A DNA stretch of 64,000 nucleotides from BCD1 sp965230565. GTDB taxonomy: Bacteria; Bacteroidota; Bacteroidia; Chitinophagales; Saprospiraceae. Shown here one piece after another: positions 52,428 to 61,967 of this stretch; the stretch's first letter is position 1, and each line of letters begins with the position of its first letter. The position numbers and the translations under genes were made by a program. The notes below the pieces were generated by a model, which was given only the letters and a program-made list of their open reading frames with translations, ran no database searches and was not told where the DNA came from. The stretch spans positions 248,001-312,000 of the forward strand of contig CBDDLH010000012.1 of assembly GCA_965230565.1 (NCBI GenBank). The letters run 5' to 3'.

Positions 52428-53306
52428 ATGGGAGATCATTCAATATATTTCTATTTATTGGTCGCTGTAATGCTGGCGGGAGTATTGCACTGTGCCTCGG
52501 TAGGATTTCTTTTCTTTTTCAAAAGATCGGGAGTCAAAAGGGCCAATTATTTTTTTGGAATTTTGCTCATTGCCATCGGGTTGACTTTATTGCATAACAT
52601 TTTTATTATCGCAGGTATTTATGAGAGTTATCCGAGGTTGAAATTTCTACCCATTTATTTTACGCTCACCTTGCCGGTAGCCCTCTTTTATTATGTTAAA
52701 CTTACCCTGTACCCTGCATACAGATTAAGGCCAACCGATATAAAGCATTTTTTGTTGCCGGTTTTTCAATTCCTGTTTTTTGCCGGTATGTTTATGATGT
52801 CGGTGGAATTTAAAAGCAAAATAGACAGGCATTTCTACAATCCTTTTTATGGAGCTTTTGAGCAGTTTTTATACCTGGTCGGCTTTTTTGCCTATATGTA
52901 TTTTGCCTATCGGTATATTATGCAAAGACAGAAAACCGTGGTTAAGCCAAAGGCGGTCAAACAGATCCTTTATCTGAAAAAACTGATCCAGATCCTGTTT
53001 GTCCTCTTTTTGATCCATACGGCATTTGTTGTAGGAGATTTTGCCGGCTACGAATTGCTAAATATCAGTCTTAGAACGGTTAAACCTTATGCCGCCCTGG
53101 GAGCACTTTCCTTTGCTGCACTCGCTTATTGGTTGGGGACTTATGGCTTTCAGGTACTGTTGTGGGGCAGAAGGACTTTTGGAAGGGAAATGGCTAATTC
53201 AGCCATCAAAGTATTTCAACCAATAAATAAAAAAGTCGGTCAAGCTTATAGCTTTGATGATATGTTGAGCTTAGGCCCACCAGTGAAGATTGGGAAAGAC
53301 CAATAA
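52428..53306 (+). CDS. Orphan seven-helix membrane protein
   Basis: A 292-residue protein with seven hydrophobic helices spread over residues 8-245, and a short cytoplasmic tail. The pattern resembles the membrane half of Bacteroidota AraC-family regulators that carry an N-terminal seven-helix domain, but the usual helix-turn-helix domain is missing and the protein ends after about 50 polar residues (SFDDMLSLGPPVKIG). It may be a truncated or specialised receptor. No helix-turn-helix gene lies next to it. Confidence 0.7.
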   Translation: MGDHSIYFYLLVAVMLAGVLHCASVGFLFFFKRSGVKRANYFFGILLIAIGLTLLHNIFIIAGIYESYPRLKFLPIYFTLTLPVALFYYVKLTLYPAYRLRPTDIKHFLLPVFQFLFFAGMFMMSVEFKSKIDRHFYNPFYGAFEQFLYLVGFFAYMYFAYRYIMQRQKTVVKPKAVKQILYLKKLIQILFVLFLIHTAFVVGDFAGYELLNISLRTVKPYAALGALSFAALAYWLGTYGFQVLLWGRRTFGREMANSAIKVFQPINKKVGQAYSFDDMLSLGPPVKIGKDQ

Positions 53307-53666
53307 ATAAATAGTTTTTCTAAGCGATAGCCCCAATCTTTTCAAGGCTTAAAACTTTGACTGATATGCCTTTATGTATAGTTTTCCTTGAAATTGTTTG
53401 GACACCATTTATTTACTACTATCGGAGTATGCCTAATTAACCTCCCTTTGTTTTTTGGTCAAGTAGGTAAACTCGTGCGTTTAGAGTTTAAGGTTAACAA
53501 TTAAATGAGCATATGGCGTTGAAGCTGAGAAGCTTCAACGAACGGTTTTTTTTAGAGGAATATGAGGTGCTTAGCTTTTTGAGAGAAAGAATACAAGGTT
53601 TCAGTTTGACCAAAACCCTTCCTCACTCAATTGACTGCTGACTACCAACTGGTACTGCCAACTAAC
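53307..53666. other. Spacer with an isolated terminator-like hairpin
   Basis: 360 nt. A strong hairpin with T8 run at 53517-53553 lies 210 nt past the upstream gene, so it may end an unannotated short RNA or a long 3' UTR. A 42-codon plus-strand frame starts at 53513 but overlaps the hairpin and is unlikely to be a gene. Confidence 0.5.
53517..53553 (+). terminator. Intrinsic terminator
   Basis: CGTTGAAGCT (53517-53526) pairs with AGCTTCAACG (53531-53540), followed after five bases by eight T residues. Confidence 0.8.
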
Positions 53667-54266
53667 CTATTCCTTCCACTCAAAAGTTTCAATCATCTTC
53701 ATCAGATCCTGCCTCACAAAGTCATATACCGGTGCGAGTGAATCAGGCCTTACCTGAGTGTTGAAATATAGTGCTCCCCTGAAAAAATGATCGGTTGAGT
53801 CCGAGAGAAAAAACTGGAAGGGCGAAGCTGCAGGGCCTCTCATCTCAAAAGCAAATCCACCAACACCTTGTTCGTTTTGGATCAGCATTTCTTCAATGTA
53901 GTTGGCCTTTTTGTTATGCCAACCGGCCATATTAAAGGCGTCTTGCTTGAGTTGTTCAAAACTATTGTTGTTATCAATGGGACGATAACTGCAGTGGATA
54001 CGTCCGTCAAATGAAGGGTAATAAATGTCGAACCAGCAAGGGTGGGTTGGGACTTCATCAAAAAATGTAGTATCCTGAATGATGTCAGCACTTACAGGAG
54101 CCTCAAAGGTGAAATCACAAAACCCTTCTTCGAAATCAGTGTATCCTTTTTCCGGAAATATGATCTTTGGAAATGCCCTTGGTTTAGGTACGGAAGTAGA
54201 ATCACTTCCACAAGAAAATATCAGTAAGCCGGGAATGGCGAGCAACAATAATTTTTTAACCGTCAT
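53667..54266 (-). CDS. gldD: Gliding-motility lipoprotein GldD
   Basis: A 199-residue lipoprotein (lipobox around IFSCGS, Cys19). The KPRAFPKIIFP start of the mature part and the YRPIDNNNSFEQLKQDAFNMAGWHNKK-type middle are those of GldD. It is required for gliding and type IX secretion in Flavobacterium. It follows gldE by 2 nt, an order conserved in Bacteroidota. Function in secretion is known genetically, not biochemically. Confidence 0.93.
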   Translation of the reverse strand: MTVKKLLLLAIPGLLIFSCGSDSTSVPKPRAFPKIIFPEKGYTDFEEGFCDFTFEAPVSADIIQDTTFFDEVPTHPCWFDIYYPSFDGRIHCSYRPIDNNNSFEQLKQDAFNMAGWHNKKANYIEEMLIQNEQGVGGFAFEMRGPAASPFQFFLSDSTDHFFRGALYFNTQVRPDSLAPVYDFVRQDLMKMIETFEWKE

Positions 54267-54268
54267 TA

Positions 54269-55687
54269 TTAATCTTTAGGCAATTCAATTCGTATTTGTT
54301 CAATACGCCTTTTGTTTACTTTAAGCACTTTGAAATTAAATTCTTCGATTTCGAATTCTTCGGCGGGTTCCGGAAGTCTTCCTGATTTTTCCAGCAATAT
54401 TCCGGCCAGGGTATCAGCTTCTCCTCGTACTTCTTCGAAAATAATCGTATCGACTTTTACCAGCCGGCAAAAATCATTGATGAGGGTTTTGCCTTCAAAA
54501 ACAAACACCCCGTCTTTTACTTTTTTGAATTCAATATCAGAATCCGTATCGAATTCGTCCTGGATTTCTCCAATGATCTCTTCCAGAATGTCTTCCATAG
54601 TGACAATACCTGAGCTTCCTCCGTATTCATCCACTACTATAGCCATGTGCATGCGCTCCTTCTGGAATTCTTTAAGCAGGGAATCAATCTTTTTTGATTC
54701 GGGAACAAAAAGAATATTTTTACGCACCAGTAATTTCCAATCGAAGTCGGGCCCGTCATTTAGGTGGCCCAGCAGGTCTTTAACGTATAAAATGCCCTTT
54801 ACATTATCAAAATCTTTTTCAAATACCGGGATACGGGAATAACCAGACTCTTTTACCGTAGCCAATAATTCTGTATAATCAATAGATTCGTCAATGGCTA
54901 CGACATCTGTCCTGGGCTGGATGATCTGACTAACGGAGACTTCTCCGAAATTGACAATCCTTTTCAAAAGTTGGACTTCCTGATTGGAGGTTTGATTGGC
55001 ATCCGCAGTGAGGTCAATAGCTTCACCGATATCCTGTCTGTTGGCAAGGCTTCCGCTGGGTCTTCTTTTCTCCAGACGTCTTTCGATACTTGAAGTCCAG
55101 TTTACCAGCAGCATGCTGAATGGATGGAAAATTTTGCTCAGCAACCAAAGAGGAGTTGCCATAGTTTTTGACAAGCCAATATTATTGTGGCGGGCATAAA
55201 CCTTAGGGGTGATTTCCCCAAATAATACCAGGATGAAAGTGACCCCAACCACAGTGATTAAAAAACTGATCACATTGGCTAGGCGGAGGCTCTCAATCCA
55301 ATTGCCTACCCTGAAAAAAGCAATGAGCTTTTCCGACCAGTTCATAAATATCGCTGAAGGCAGAATAATATTGAGGACAAAGGCCGAAATAATTACGATC
55401 CCAATGTTGATGAAATTATTGGTGATCAAAATAGTGGCCAATAATTTCCTGGGTTCTTCCATCAGGGAAATGATGCGTTGGCTATTGCCTTTGGGCTCGT
55501 GTTTTAAGGCTTCGCAGTCATTGGGACTCAATGAAAAAAAGGCAATCTCGGATCCGGAGACCAAAGCGGAGCTCATCACCAGAATACCGATGGCAAAGAT
55601 GCCAACGATGACCTCAGCTGAAGGTACACTCAAAAGGAAAATTGATAATTCAAAAAGTTGTAATAAACTATCCGGTTCAGGTTCCAA
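54269..55687 (-). CDS. gldE: GldE, CorC/HlyC-like membrane protein with CBS domains
   Basis: Up to 472 residues from a TTG at 55687; I see no in-frame ATG before the first helix. The N-terminal DUF21 membrane domain has about four helices and SGSEIAFFSLSPND, then two CBS domains (IIQPRTDVVAIDES and MAIVVDEYGGSSGIVTMEDILEEI), then a C-terminal CorC_HlyC domain. This is the CNNM/CorC layout. In the gld context it is GldE, which supports GldD function in gliding. It runs into gldD with a 2-nt gap. Confidence 0.93.
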   Translation of the reverse strand: MEPEPDSLLQLFELSIFLLSVPSAEVIVGIFAIGILVMSSALVSGSEIAFFSLSPNDCEALKHEPKGNSQRIISLMEEPRKLLATILITNNFINIGIVIISAFVLNIILPSAIFMNWSEKLIAFFRVGNWIESLRLANVISFLITVVGVTFILVLFGEITPKVYARHNNIGLSKTMATPLWLLSKIFHPFSMLLVNWTSSIERRLEKRRPSGSLANRQDIGEAIDLTADANQTSNQEVQLLKRIVNFGEVSVSQIIQPRTDVVAIDESIDYTELLATVKESGYSRIPVFEKDFDNVKGILYVKDLLGHLNDGPDFDWKLLVRKNILFVPESKKIDSLLKEFQKERMHMAIVVDEYGGSSGIVTMEDILEEIIGEIQDEFDTDSDIEFKKVKDGVFVFEGKTLINDFCRLVKVDTIIFEEVRGEADTLAGILLEKSGRLPEPAEEFEIEEFNFKVLKVNKRRIEQIRIELPKD

Positions 55688-55740
55688 AATGAGGACTTAA
55701 ATTAAAAAATGTCCGGACCAGACAAGGTCCAGATGATTCT

Positions 55741-56229
55741 TTAAAATGGTAAATCGTCTTCTCCGCCATCAGTGGCCGGAGGCTGGTTTACCGGAGGAGT
55801 TGCAGCAGGTGCTGATTCCTCGCGTTTTGGTTGTATGGTGCTGGTTGATTCGTCAGCAGCTGAAGGGAAATATCCTTCTCCGCTGCTAAAGCCACTGCCT
55901 CCTTCTCGTTTACCGAGCAAACGAAAGAGGTTAGCTACTACTTCTGTCGTTTTACGATTATTGCCATCCTGGTCTTGCCAGGAACGATGAGTTAATTTAC
56001 CTTCAATATACACCTGCATACCCTTTTTTAATTGTTTTTCCGCTCTTTCAGCAAGTGCTCTCCAAACAACTATCTCATGCCACTCAGTCAAAGTTTGCCA
56101 TTCTCCGCTTTTGTCCATGTAGTTTTCATTGGTGGCAATTGAAAATTTTGCAACGACTGCACCATTCTCCAAACGACGTACTTCAGGGTCGCGGCCCAAA
56201 TTTCCAATAAGGATTACTTTATTGATCAT
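55741..56229 (-). CDS. ssb: Single-stranded DNA-binding protein
   Basis: A 162-residue SSB: OB-fold from MINKVILIGNLGRDPEVR to about residue 105, a Ser/Pro/Gly-rich linker, and the acidic C-terminal tip GGEDDLPF that recruits replication and repair proteins. Length is typical. It lies between mutY and gldE on one strand with short gaps (44 and 53 nt), so these genes are probably cotranscribed. Confidence 0.96.
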   Translation of the reverse strand: MINKVILIGNLGRDPEVRRLENGAVVAKFSIATNENYMDKSGEWQTLTEWHEIVVWRALAERAEKQLKKGMQVYIEGKLTHRSWQDQDGNNRKTTEVVANLFRLLGKREGGSGFSSGEGYFPSAADESTSTIQPKREESAPAATPPVNQPPATDGGEDDLPF

Positions 56230-56273
56230 TTTCTGAAATTTTAAATTGAAGCTATTTTAAAACAACTTCGCTG

Positions 56274-57359
56274 TTACTTACTACCTAAATGTAAAAAATT
56301 ATCCTCTAAAAACAAAGATAAGATTCTTGGGAAAGCAAAGTTACTTAAGTTTTCCACATCTACCCAAATAAAACCATTGCTAATATGATATGGTTGATTG
56401 GTCTGGATTTTCCAAAAAGAACCCATAATTTTCTGGTGGGTAAGTTGTTGTTGACTGGAATGTACTAATTTGAATTCTGTTGAATTTCCCGGAATGTCAA
56501 TACCAATTTCCGCTAATCCTTTATTCAGTACAACGGAGTTATTTGCAGGTTGTGTCGATTCAAATAATGGGAATTCATAAAGGTTCTTCCAAATATCTTT
56601 CGAAGTTCTTTTATTGATCAAAATACCCTGTTGATTCTGAATGATGAAGTAGTTGAAATACCTTGTCTTTCTTTTGATCTTTTTGTTTTTGACAGGAAGA
56701 CTATCGATCTTGCCTTTTGCAAGAGCCGCGCATTTTGCCTTTAAAAAGCACGCATCACAGTTGTAATTCCTGGGAGTACAGACGGTAGCCCCAAGATCCA
56801 TGATGGCCTGATTGTAAGTTGCAGGATCTTCTTTGAGAATCAGTTCCTGAGCAAGACTGGCATAAAATTTTCTAGCATCAGTGTCATCAACAGGTTTTTC
56901 AATACCAAAAAACCGGGAAAGTACCCGATAAACATTTCCATCCACCACCGCTGCAGGTTTATTAAAAGCAAAGGAAGCTATCGCCGCAGCGGTGTAAGGT
57001 CCCACGCCTTTAAGCGTCTGAAGTTCTTTCACTGTTTCCGGGAATTTGCCTTCCCGTTCATTGGCAATAAACTTTGCGGTGAAATGCATATTTCTTGCGC
57101 GGGAGTAATAGCCTAACCCCTGCCACAATTTCATGATTTCATCTTCCGGAGCATTGGCCAGGTCAAAAACAGTAGGATAAGCTTGTTTGAATTTTTCGAA
57201 ATAGGGCCTTCCTTGCTCAGCCCGTGTTTGCTGGAGGATTATTTCGGAAAGCCATATAAGATAAGGATCCCGGATACCTTTCCAGGGCAAAGGGCGATGA
57301 CTTTGCTGGTACCAATCGATAAGTCGTTGAGTGAAATATTTTTTGTTCCTGAACGGCAT
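56274..57359 (-). CDS. mutY: A/G-specific adenine glycosylase MutY
   Basis: A 361-residue MutY. The helix-hairpin-helix is LKGVGPYTAAAIASF with catalytic Asp in VVDGNVYRVLSRF. The iron-sulfur loop CTPRNYNCDACFLKAKC has the exact C-X6-C-X2-C-X5-C spacing. The C-terminal NUDT-like domain recognises 8-oxoguanine. It removes adenine mispaired with 8-oxoG. The start codon is directly adjacent to the lptF/G-like stop codon, so the genes are translationally linked. Confidence 0.95.
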   Translation of the reverse strand: MPFRNKKYFTQRLIDWYQQSHRPLPWKGIRDPYLIWLSEIILQQTRAEQGRPYFEKFKQAYPTVFDLANAPEDEIMKLWQGLGYYSRARNMHFTAKFIANEREGKFPETVKELQTLKGVGPYTAAAIASFAFNKPAAVVDGNVYRVLSRFFGIEKPVDDTDARKFYASLAQELILKEDPATYNQAIMDLGATVCTPRNYNCDACFLKAKCAALAKGKIDSLPVKNKKIKRKTRYFNYFIIQNQQGILINKRTSKDIWKNLYEFPLFESTQPANNSVVLNKGLAEIGIDIPGNSTEFKLVHSSQQQLTHQKIMGSFWKIQTNQPYHISNGFIWVDVENLSNFAFPRILSLFLEDNFLHLGSK

Positions 57360-58448
57360 CTATTTCTGAGCGTTTGCAACCAAAAAACCAGCAATAATAC
57401 CAAAGACGATATTGGGAAACCAGATGCCGAGCAAAGGGGGTAATACCTGACCGGTGGCAAATACGATGGCAAACCGGGAGAGCAATATATACATGGCCCC
57501 AACAGCAACTCCCAGGGCCAGGTGGAAACCAATTCCTCCCCTGACTTTACGGGCAGCAATAGCCACTCCGATCAAAGTAAGAATGAGGATTGTAAATGGT
57601 TCTGCTGAACGGCGGTATAATTCAATTTCATATTTTTCTGTGCCTCCGGTTCCGCGGGTAACCCTGTCGTCAATATAGGCTGTTAGTTCCGGAGTGGTCA
57701 TCTCGGATTGTTGATTCAGGAAGTCAACGAAATCATCAGGTGTGAGATTAAAGGTTGTATCAATTTGTTTTCCTGAACCAAGGGTAATTGATTCGTCCAT
57801 TTCATTGAAGGTCCGGATGGTATAGTTCTTAAGCCTCCAGTTGTTGGGAGGGCCAAGCCATTCCGCCGGGTTGGCTTTAAGCAAAAAGACCAGCTTGCCG
57901 TCTTCATAATGTTCCATCATGAAGTTTCGGGCTGAACTGTCCCTTTTGTTATAGGAGTTGACATAGATCTTGGTATTGGGTTCCAGAAACATGTGAACGT
58001 TGGTGGTCTTTCCCTTGTCATTATTTTGCCAGATGAACTGACGTTCAATACTAAGCCGTTTTTTGTTGCCTTGCGGGATGAAATAATGGTTACCGGCAAA
58101 TTGCATAATGGCGAGAACTGTAGCTACGACCAGGTAGGGTTTTAATAACCTTTGAAAGCTGATACCTGCATTAAATACAGAAATGATCTCAGAGTTAAAG
58201 GCCATTCGGGAGGTAAAGAAAATAACGCTTATCAGCGTGAACAAAGGCCATAACAACCCGGAAATATAGATCACGAAATTGGGGTAATACTCAAACATGA
58301 TCTGGTATCGGGTAATATCCGTTTCGATGAATTTTTCCACTTTTTCACTAAAATCAATTACCGAAGCGATCATGGCAAAAATGAGCACTACGAAGAAAAA
58401 AGTTTTGAAAAACTTGGAAGCAATATATTTATCGAAAATGTTGAGCAT
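57360..58448 (-). CDS. LptF/LptG-family permease (YjgP/YjgQ)
   Basis: A 362-residue membrane protein with about six helices: two or three near the N-terminus (FDKYIASKFFKTFFFVVLIF), a periplasmic beta-rich domain (about 120-280) and three at the C-terminus, with GIGFHLALGVAVGAMY typical of the family. LptF and LptG form the inner-membrane channel of the lipopolysaccharide exporter. Which of the two this is cannot be told. The stop codon abuts the mutY ATG. Confidence 0.9.
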   Translation of the reverse strand: MLNIFDKYIASKFFKTFFFVVLIFAMIASVIDFSEKVEKFIETDITRYQIMFEYYPNFVIYISGLLWPLFTLISVIFFTSRMAFNSEIISVFNAGISFQRLLKPYLVVATVLAIMQFAGNHYFIPQGNKKRLSIERQFIWQNNDKGKTTNVHMFLEPNTKIYVNSYNKRDSSARNFMMEHYEDGKLVFLLKANPAEWLGPPNNWRLKNYTIRTFNEMDESITLGSGKQIDTTFNLTPDDFVDFLNQQSEMTTPELTAYIDDRVTRGTGGTEKYEIELYRRSAEPFTILILTLIGVAIAARKVRGGIGFHLALGVAVGAMYILLSRFAIVFATGQVLPPLLGIWFPNIVFGIIAGFLVANAQK

Positions 58449-58889
58449 GTATGAGATGGTAAATTTTAAAACACAGCCTTGGTGTTTTGCTCTATCATTG
58501 ACAGTTTAATTTTTGTGGTTCAAAGTTTACCATGCTGCCATGTGGTAAACGACTCAAAGAAAAAGTCAGTGAATTGTTAAGCATAAAATCTCGGGATAAA
58601 ATTACCTGTTTGCAAAATGATATAACGTCCATATCAAAAAAATGATGCAGGGCAAAGGTAGTTATTTTGATTTTGATTACGGAGTTTGTTGAAAAACACT
58701 TTATATGCTCTCCAGGCTCGAAATTACTACACTTCAATGACAATAGTCCGATCATTTAATTCACCAGTATGTTTTTAACAAGGCTTTAACACGGGGTTAA
58801 ATAATTGTTATTCGATCAAAATATAGGTTTTTTACGGCAGGGTTTGGGTAAATTTATAGTTGAACGAAACTTAAAAATCTACACAAAAA
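58449..58889. other. Divergent spacer, promoters only
   Basis: 441 nt between divergent lptF/G-like and M48-like genes. A 7-bp hairpin AAAACAC/GTGTTTT (around 58468-58488) lies in the leader of the minus gene. No gene is credible; the minus-strand frame at 58495-58755 lacks coding character. Confidence 0.6.
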
Positions 58890-60050
58890 ATGAAAAAAAC
58901 GCTACTCCTTTCCTTTATCCTTCTCCTGACTGGTTCGCCCGCTTTTTCCCAGATAGTGAAAGAGGCGATTGTGGTCAAAAAATTCAAAAGATATGATGTC
59001 GGAGATACCTTGAAACTTTATGGTATTCGGGTTTATCCATATACGCCAACACCCCAATACGCAACTGGTGAATATTCTTATACAGACGCTTCTAATTTGA
59101 AAATAATCAATGACAATTACAGCTATTGGGAGAATGCCTGGTTCAGGGCAAGAGGAGGACAGGTAAAAAAGCATGGTTGGCAAAAACCGGAAAGAAAAAT
59201 GCTTTCTGAAATTGCCTATTCCTATGTAACTGATTTGAAAGACCAGAACCTTGTTTTCGAAGATGCATTTTTGTATGATTATTTGTATCAATTGCTGCAC
59301 AGGATTCATCCGGGAAAAGTTATTAAACCCGAACCAGTCTATTTGTCACTCATGGTTATCAAGTCCCAGAATCCGGTTGCGTTTGGTTTTGAAACAGGAC
59401 TGATTGTTTTGTCAACGGGTAAAATAGCGCAGGCAAAAACTGAAAAAGACCTGATAAAAATACTTACCCAATGTGTAGCCGGAATAGTAATGGATCACGA
59501 CTTGGTTCAACAAAGAGAACTCACTCATCCTCCCCTGGTAAAAGCCAGTGTTGAATTTGAAAAGAAAGCCGTGAAAAACTTTATGGAAGGACTTGAAGAG
59601 ACCAGTTTTATTTCAGAAGAGGAGTATACGAGGAAGATTTCTACCGCTATGAGTTATACCGCCTGGCAGGAATACGATGGTTCCTTTTGGGAAAAATCGC
59701 TGGATCTGGTAAAAAGACTGGACAAGTATGAACTTTGCCTTGAAAAAGATTATCTGTTGTACTCCATGCTGTTGCGTAATATTTCTAACGACAAAAGCTC
59801 AAATTTAAAAGCATTGGAATATATACAAAAAGCCCATGCTCTAGGTACTACCAATTTGATCGACCTTTTTAAAGAAGAGGGAATTCTTCATATGAGGCTG
59901 GATAATCCTGGAGAAGCAACAGCGGCATTTCTCAAATACCAAAAGGGCATGGAAGCGTTGGAAAAACTCGGTTACGATATGTCGAAAGAGCTTGAATGGG
60001 TACGGGCAATCCTGCACAGGTTGAAAACAAGTCCGCAGGGTATGAATTGA
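58890..60050 (+). CDS. Exported M48-like protein with lost active site, TPR-like tail
   Basis: A 386-residue protein with a signal peptide (ending GSPAFSQ). The middle (residues 150-215) follows the shape of M48 peptidases: NPVAFGFETGLIVLSTGKIAQAK corresponds to the NAFALPGG-type strand, and the next helix should carry HExxH. Here it reads ILTQCVAGIVMDHD, so the zinc motif is absent. The C-terminal part is helical and TPR-like (ALEYIQKAHALGT, EATAAFLKYQKGM). It is probably a non-catalytic relative with a binding role. This relationship is inferred from layout by eye and needs a profile search. Confidence 0.55.
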   Translation: MKKTLLLSFILLLTGSPAFSQIVKEAIVVKKFKRYDVGDTLKLYGIRVYPYTPTPQYATGEYSYTDASNLKIINDNYSYWENAWFRARGGQVKKHGWQKPERKMLSEIAYSYVTDLKDQNLVFEDAFLYDYLYQLLHRIHPGKVIKPEPVYLSLMVIKSQNPVAFGFETGLIVLSTGKIAQAKTEKDLIKILTQCVAGIVMDHDLVQQRELTHPPLVKASVEFEKKAVKNFMEGLEETSFISEEEYTRKISTAMSYTAWQEYDGSFWEKSLDLVKRLDKYELCLEKDYLLYSMLLRNISNDKSSNLKALEYIQKAHALGTTNLIDLFKEEGILHMRLDNPGEATAAFLKYQKGMEALEKLGYDMSKELEWVRAILHRLKTSPQGMN

Positions 60051-60093
60051 TCTGAAATTGGTAGCTGTTAGTGATTTTTTGCAATGAAAAGGC

Positions 60094-60127
60094 TTTTCAG
60101 GTTTCCGGTTCAGAATTGTTAGCTTTG
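60094..60127 (+). promoter_or_regulatory. Candidate promoter of the type IX cargo gene
   Basis: TAGCTTTG (60120-60127) matches TAnnTTTG; a weak -33 box TTTTC lies at 60094-60098, 21 nt upstream. Confidence 0.4.
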
Positions 60128-60164
60128 TATGCACAATTTTGAAAATCAGAACAATTTGAACACC

Positions 60165-60836
60165 ATGAAAGCAAGTCTTTTTCTAGTACCCTTTTTATTC
60201 ATTTTTCAAACCTCTTTGGCTCAATTCAGCGTTTCTACAGATTCTGTTTTCGTGGATGTTGATGCAGGAGAACAATATGGAACAGTCGAGATCCAAAACG
60301 ATAGTGTTGCAGGTAATATTCTTTGGATTTTGACGACGGAATGTGAACCGGAAAACTGGACCCATTATGTCATGGACATCAATATCGCATACATTCCGGG
60401 GATCGATAGTTTGGGGTTTGAACTAGGGGCGAATGAGCAAGCATTTCTCAGTGTTTTTTTATTGCTGCCTGAGTTGCCCGGACAGGCAGAATATTCCATG
60501 GAGATATGGGAAGAAGGGGATCGTGAAAACGGGAAGCTCGTCCGGTTTTTTTTCAATGGAACAGATTGTGAGGTAACTTCGACCGAAGCACAAATTTTGA
60601 AACAAGTTTCAAAGGTGTTTCCAAATCCATTTACCGAAAAAATTTCCGTGGAGACAAGTTTTAATTCAAGTGTTGAAATAATGGATGCTTTAGGGCAAAT
60701 GGTTTATAAAAATACCAATATCCCAAAAGGACAAAATGAAATTTTTCTTCCAGGGTTAGCTCTTGGATATTATTTGATGATTGTCAGAGATGAAAATGGA
60801 AAGGTGGTTCAGAGTATTCCGATAATTAAACCCTAG
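60165..60836 (+). CDS. Secreted protein with type IX sorting domain
   Basis: ATG at 60165 starts a good signal peptide (MKASLFLVPFLFIFQTSLAQ; 223 residues in all); the longer frame adds 12 residues. The mature N-terminal 125 residues form an Ig-like beta domain (FVDVDAGEQYGTVEIQND), a shape common in structural surface proteins. The C-terminal 75 residues (VFPNPFTEKISVET to VQSIPIIKP) are a type A sorting domain. It is therefore exported by the type IX system. No enzyme motif; function unknown. Confidence 0.82.
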   Translation: MKASLFLVPFLFIFQTSLAQFSVSTDSVFVDVDAGEQYGTVEIQNDSVAGNILWILTTECEPENWTHYVMDINIAYIPGIDSLGFELGANEQAFLSVFLLLPELPGQAEYSMEIWEEGDRENGKLVRFFFNGTDCEVTSTEAQILKQVSKVFPNPFTEKISVETSFNSSVEIMDALGQMVYKNTNIPKGQNEIFLPGLALGYYLMIVRDENGKVVQSIPIIKP

Positions 60837-60852
60837 ATCGTCAAATTTTGTC

Positions 60853-61921
60853 TTATTTATATTTTGCCAGTTTTTGTTCGATCACTTCGAGGTATTCGTA
60901 GCCATAATCCTTATCGGGTTCTACCTGAGTATATTCATGCCACTCATTCCAGGAATTGATCAGGATTAAATTATTGTCAGGCAAAAAGTTTAATGCCTCC
61001 TGGCAATAATCTCCAAAATCAGTAACAGTTCTGGGTATTACCGGATGATTGGCCTGTGGGCGAACCGCGGTGTCATCAAACCCGGGCATAACTTTTGGAA
61101 TAAAATCAACATTTTCCTGGGTCGCAACAGCTTGCCATTCTTCGTACTTATCCATGACTTTTGTGACGAAATTATTGGCAATACCATTTACGGAAGTGTG
61201 CATATTGTAAGCCGTTACGGCATCAAAAGCATTCATCAATTCGCGTTCTGTTTCCGAATTAGGATTCTGCCAGTAAACCTGGTCACCGATCAGGTAGAGT
61301 TCGTAACCAAGGCCTGTCAAATGGTCTCTGGCTTCCTGAATGCCGGAATTAACATCACCGGTAAATATTCTGGTCAGATATAAGAATACCACTGGTTTAC
61401 CCTCAAGGACGAGATAGGCATCCTGATTGAAGTAATGCTGTGCCAGGTATTCCAGGTCATTTTTAAGTTGTTGAATTACTATCGGATCGTCAAAATCAAT
61501 TTGTCCATCGGGAGAAGAGGGCAATCGCCCCAGAGTTTCATACAAGATACCAAAACTGAAATGATCAGGAATGTTTTGAGTAAAAATGAAATCTCTTAGG
61601 GTAATATCCTCCCAGCTTTCCGGACCCCACCAGCTGGCCAGGAAAAAGTCGATTCCAAATTGACTGGCGCAAGCGATGTGTTTTTCTACAATTTCAGGGT
61701 CACGACTACTGTATTCACCTAGTACCGGATTACCTATGTATCCTTCATTCCAATGCAAATTGGTGTCATACCAGGGGTAATAAAAGGCTCCGATTTGCAT
61801 ATTGTCAATGACAGGTTCACCATGGCAATCCAGTTCGAAAATAACAGGCGCTTCTTCTTTACAGCAAAAAATCAAAAGAAAAAATCAAACTGAAAATAAT
61901 TAATGGAAATAATCGACACAT
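60853..61921 (-). CDS. GH99-like glycoside hydrolase lipoprotein, frame break in the signal peptide
   Basis: The 340-residue frame from TTG 61875 lacks an export signal but begins IFCCKEEAP. From ATG at 61921 a second frame encodes MCRLFPLIIFSLIFS and then runs into a stop. Removing one T from the T6 run (plus-strand A6 at 61879-61884) joins both into a perfect lipoprotein signal ending LLIFCCKEE. The catalytic part has GAFYYPWYDTNLHWNEG and NSWNEWHEYTQVEP, as in GH99-like (WbsX-type) domains acting on surface glycans, perhaps mannan. Substrate is unknown. Confidence 0.7.
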
Positions 61922-61967
61922 GGAATCAAGGTTAAAGTCAAATGCAATCAAAATAGCAAAACCAAAT

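Noticed and set aside
53513..53641. 42-codon plus-strand frame
   Set aside because: Overlaps a strong terminator hairpin and has no similarity to a known peptide.
58495..58755. Minus-strand frame of 86 residues in the divergent spacer
   Set aside because: Lies in a promoter region with hairpin sequences and lacks any domain or good start.
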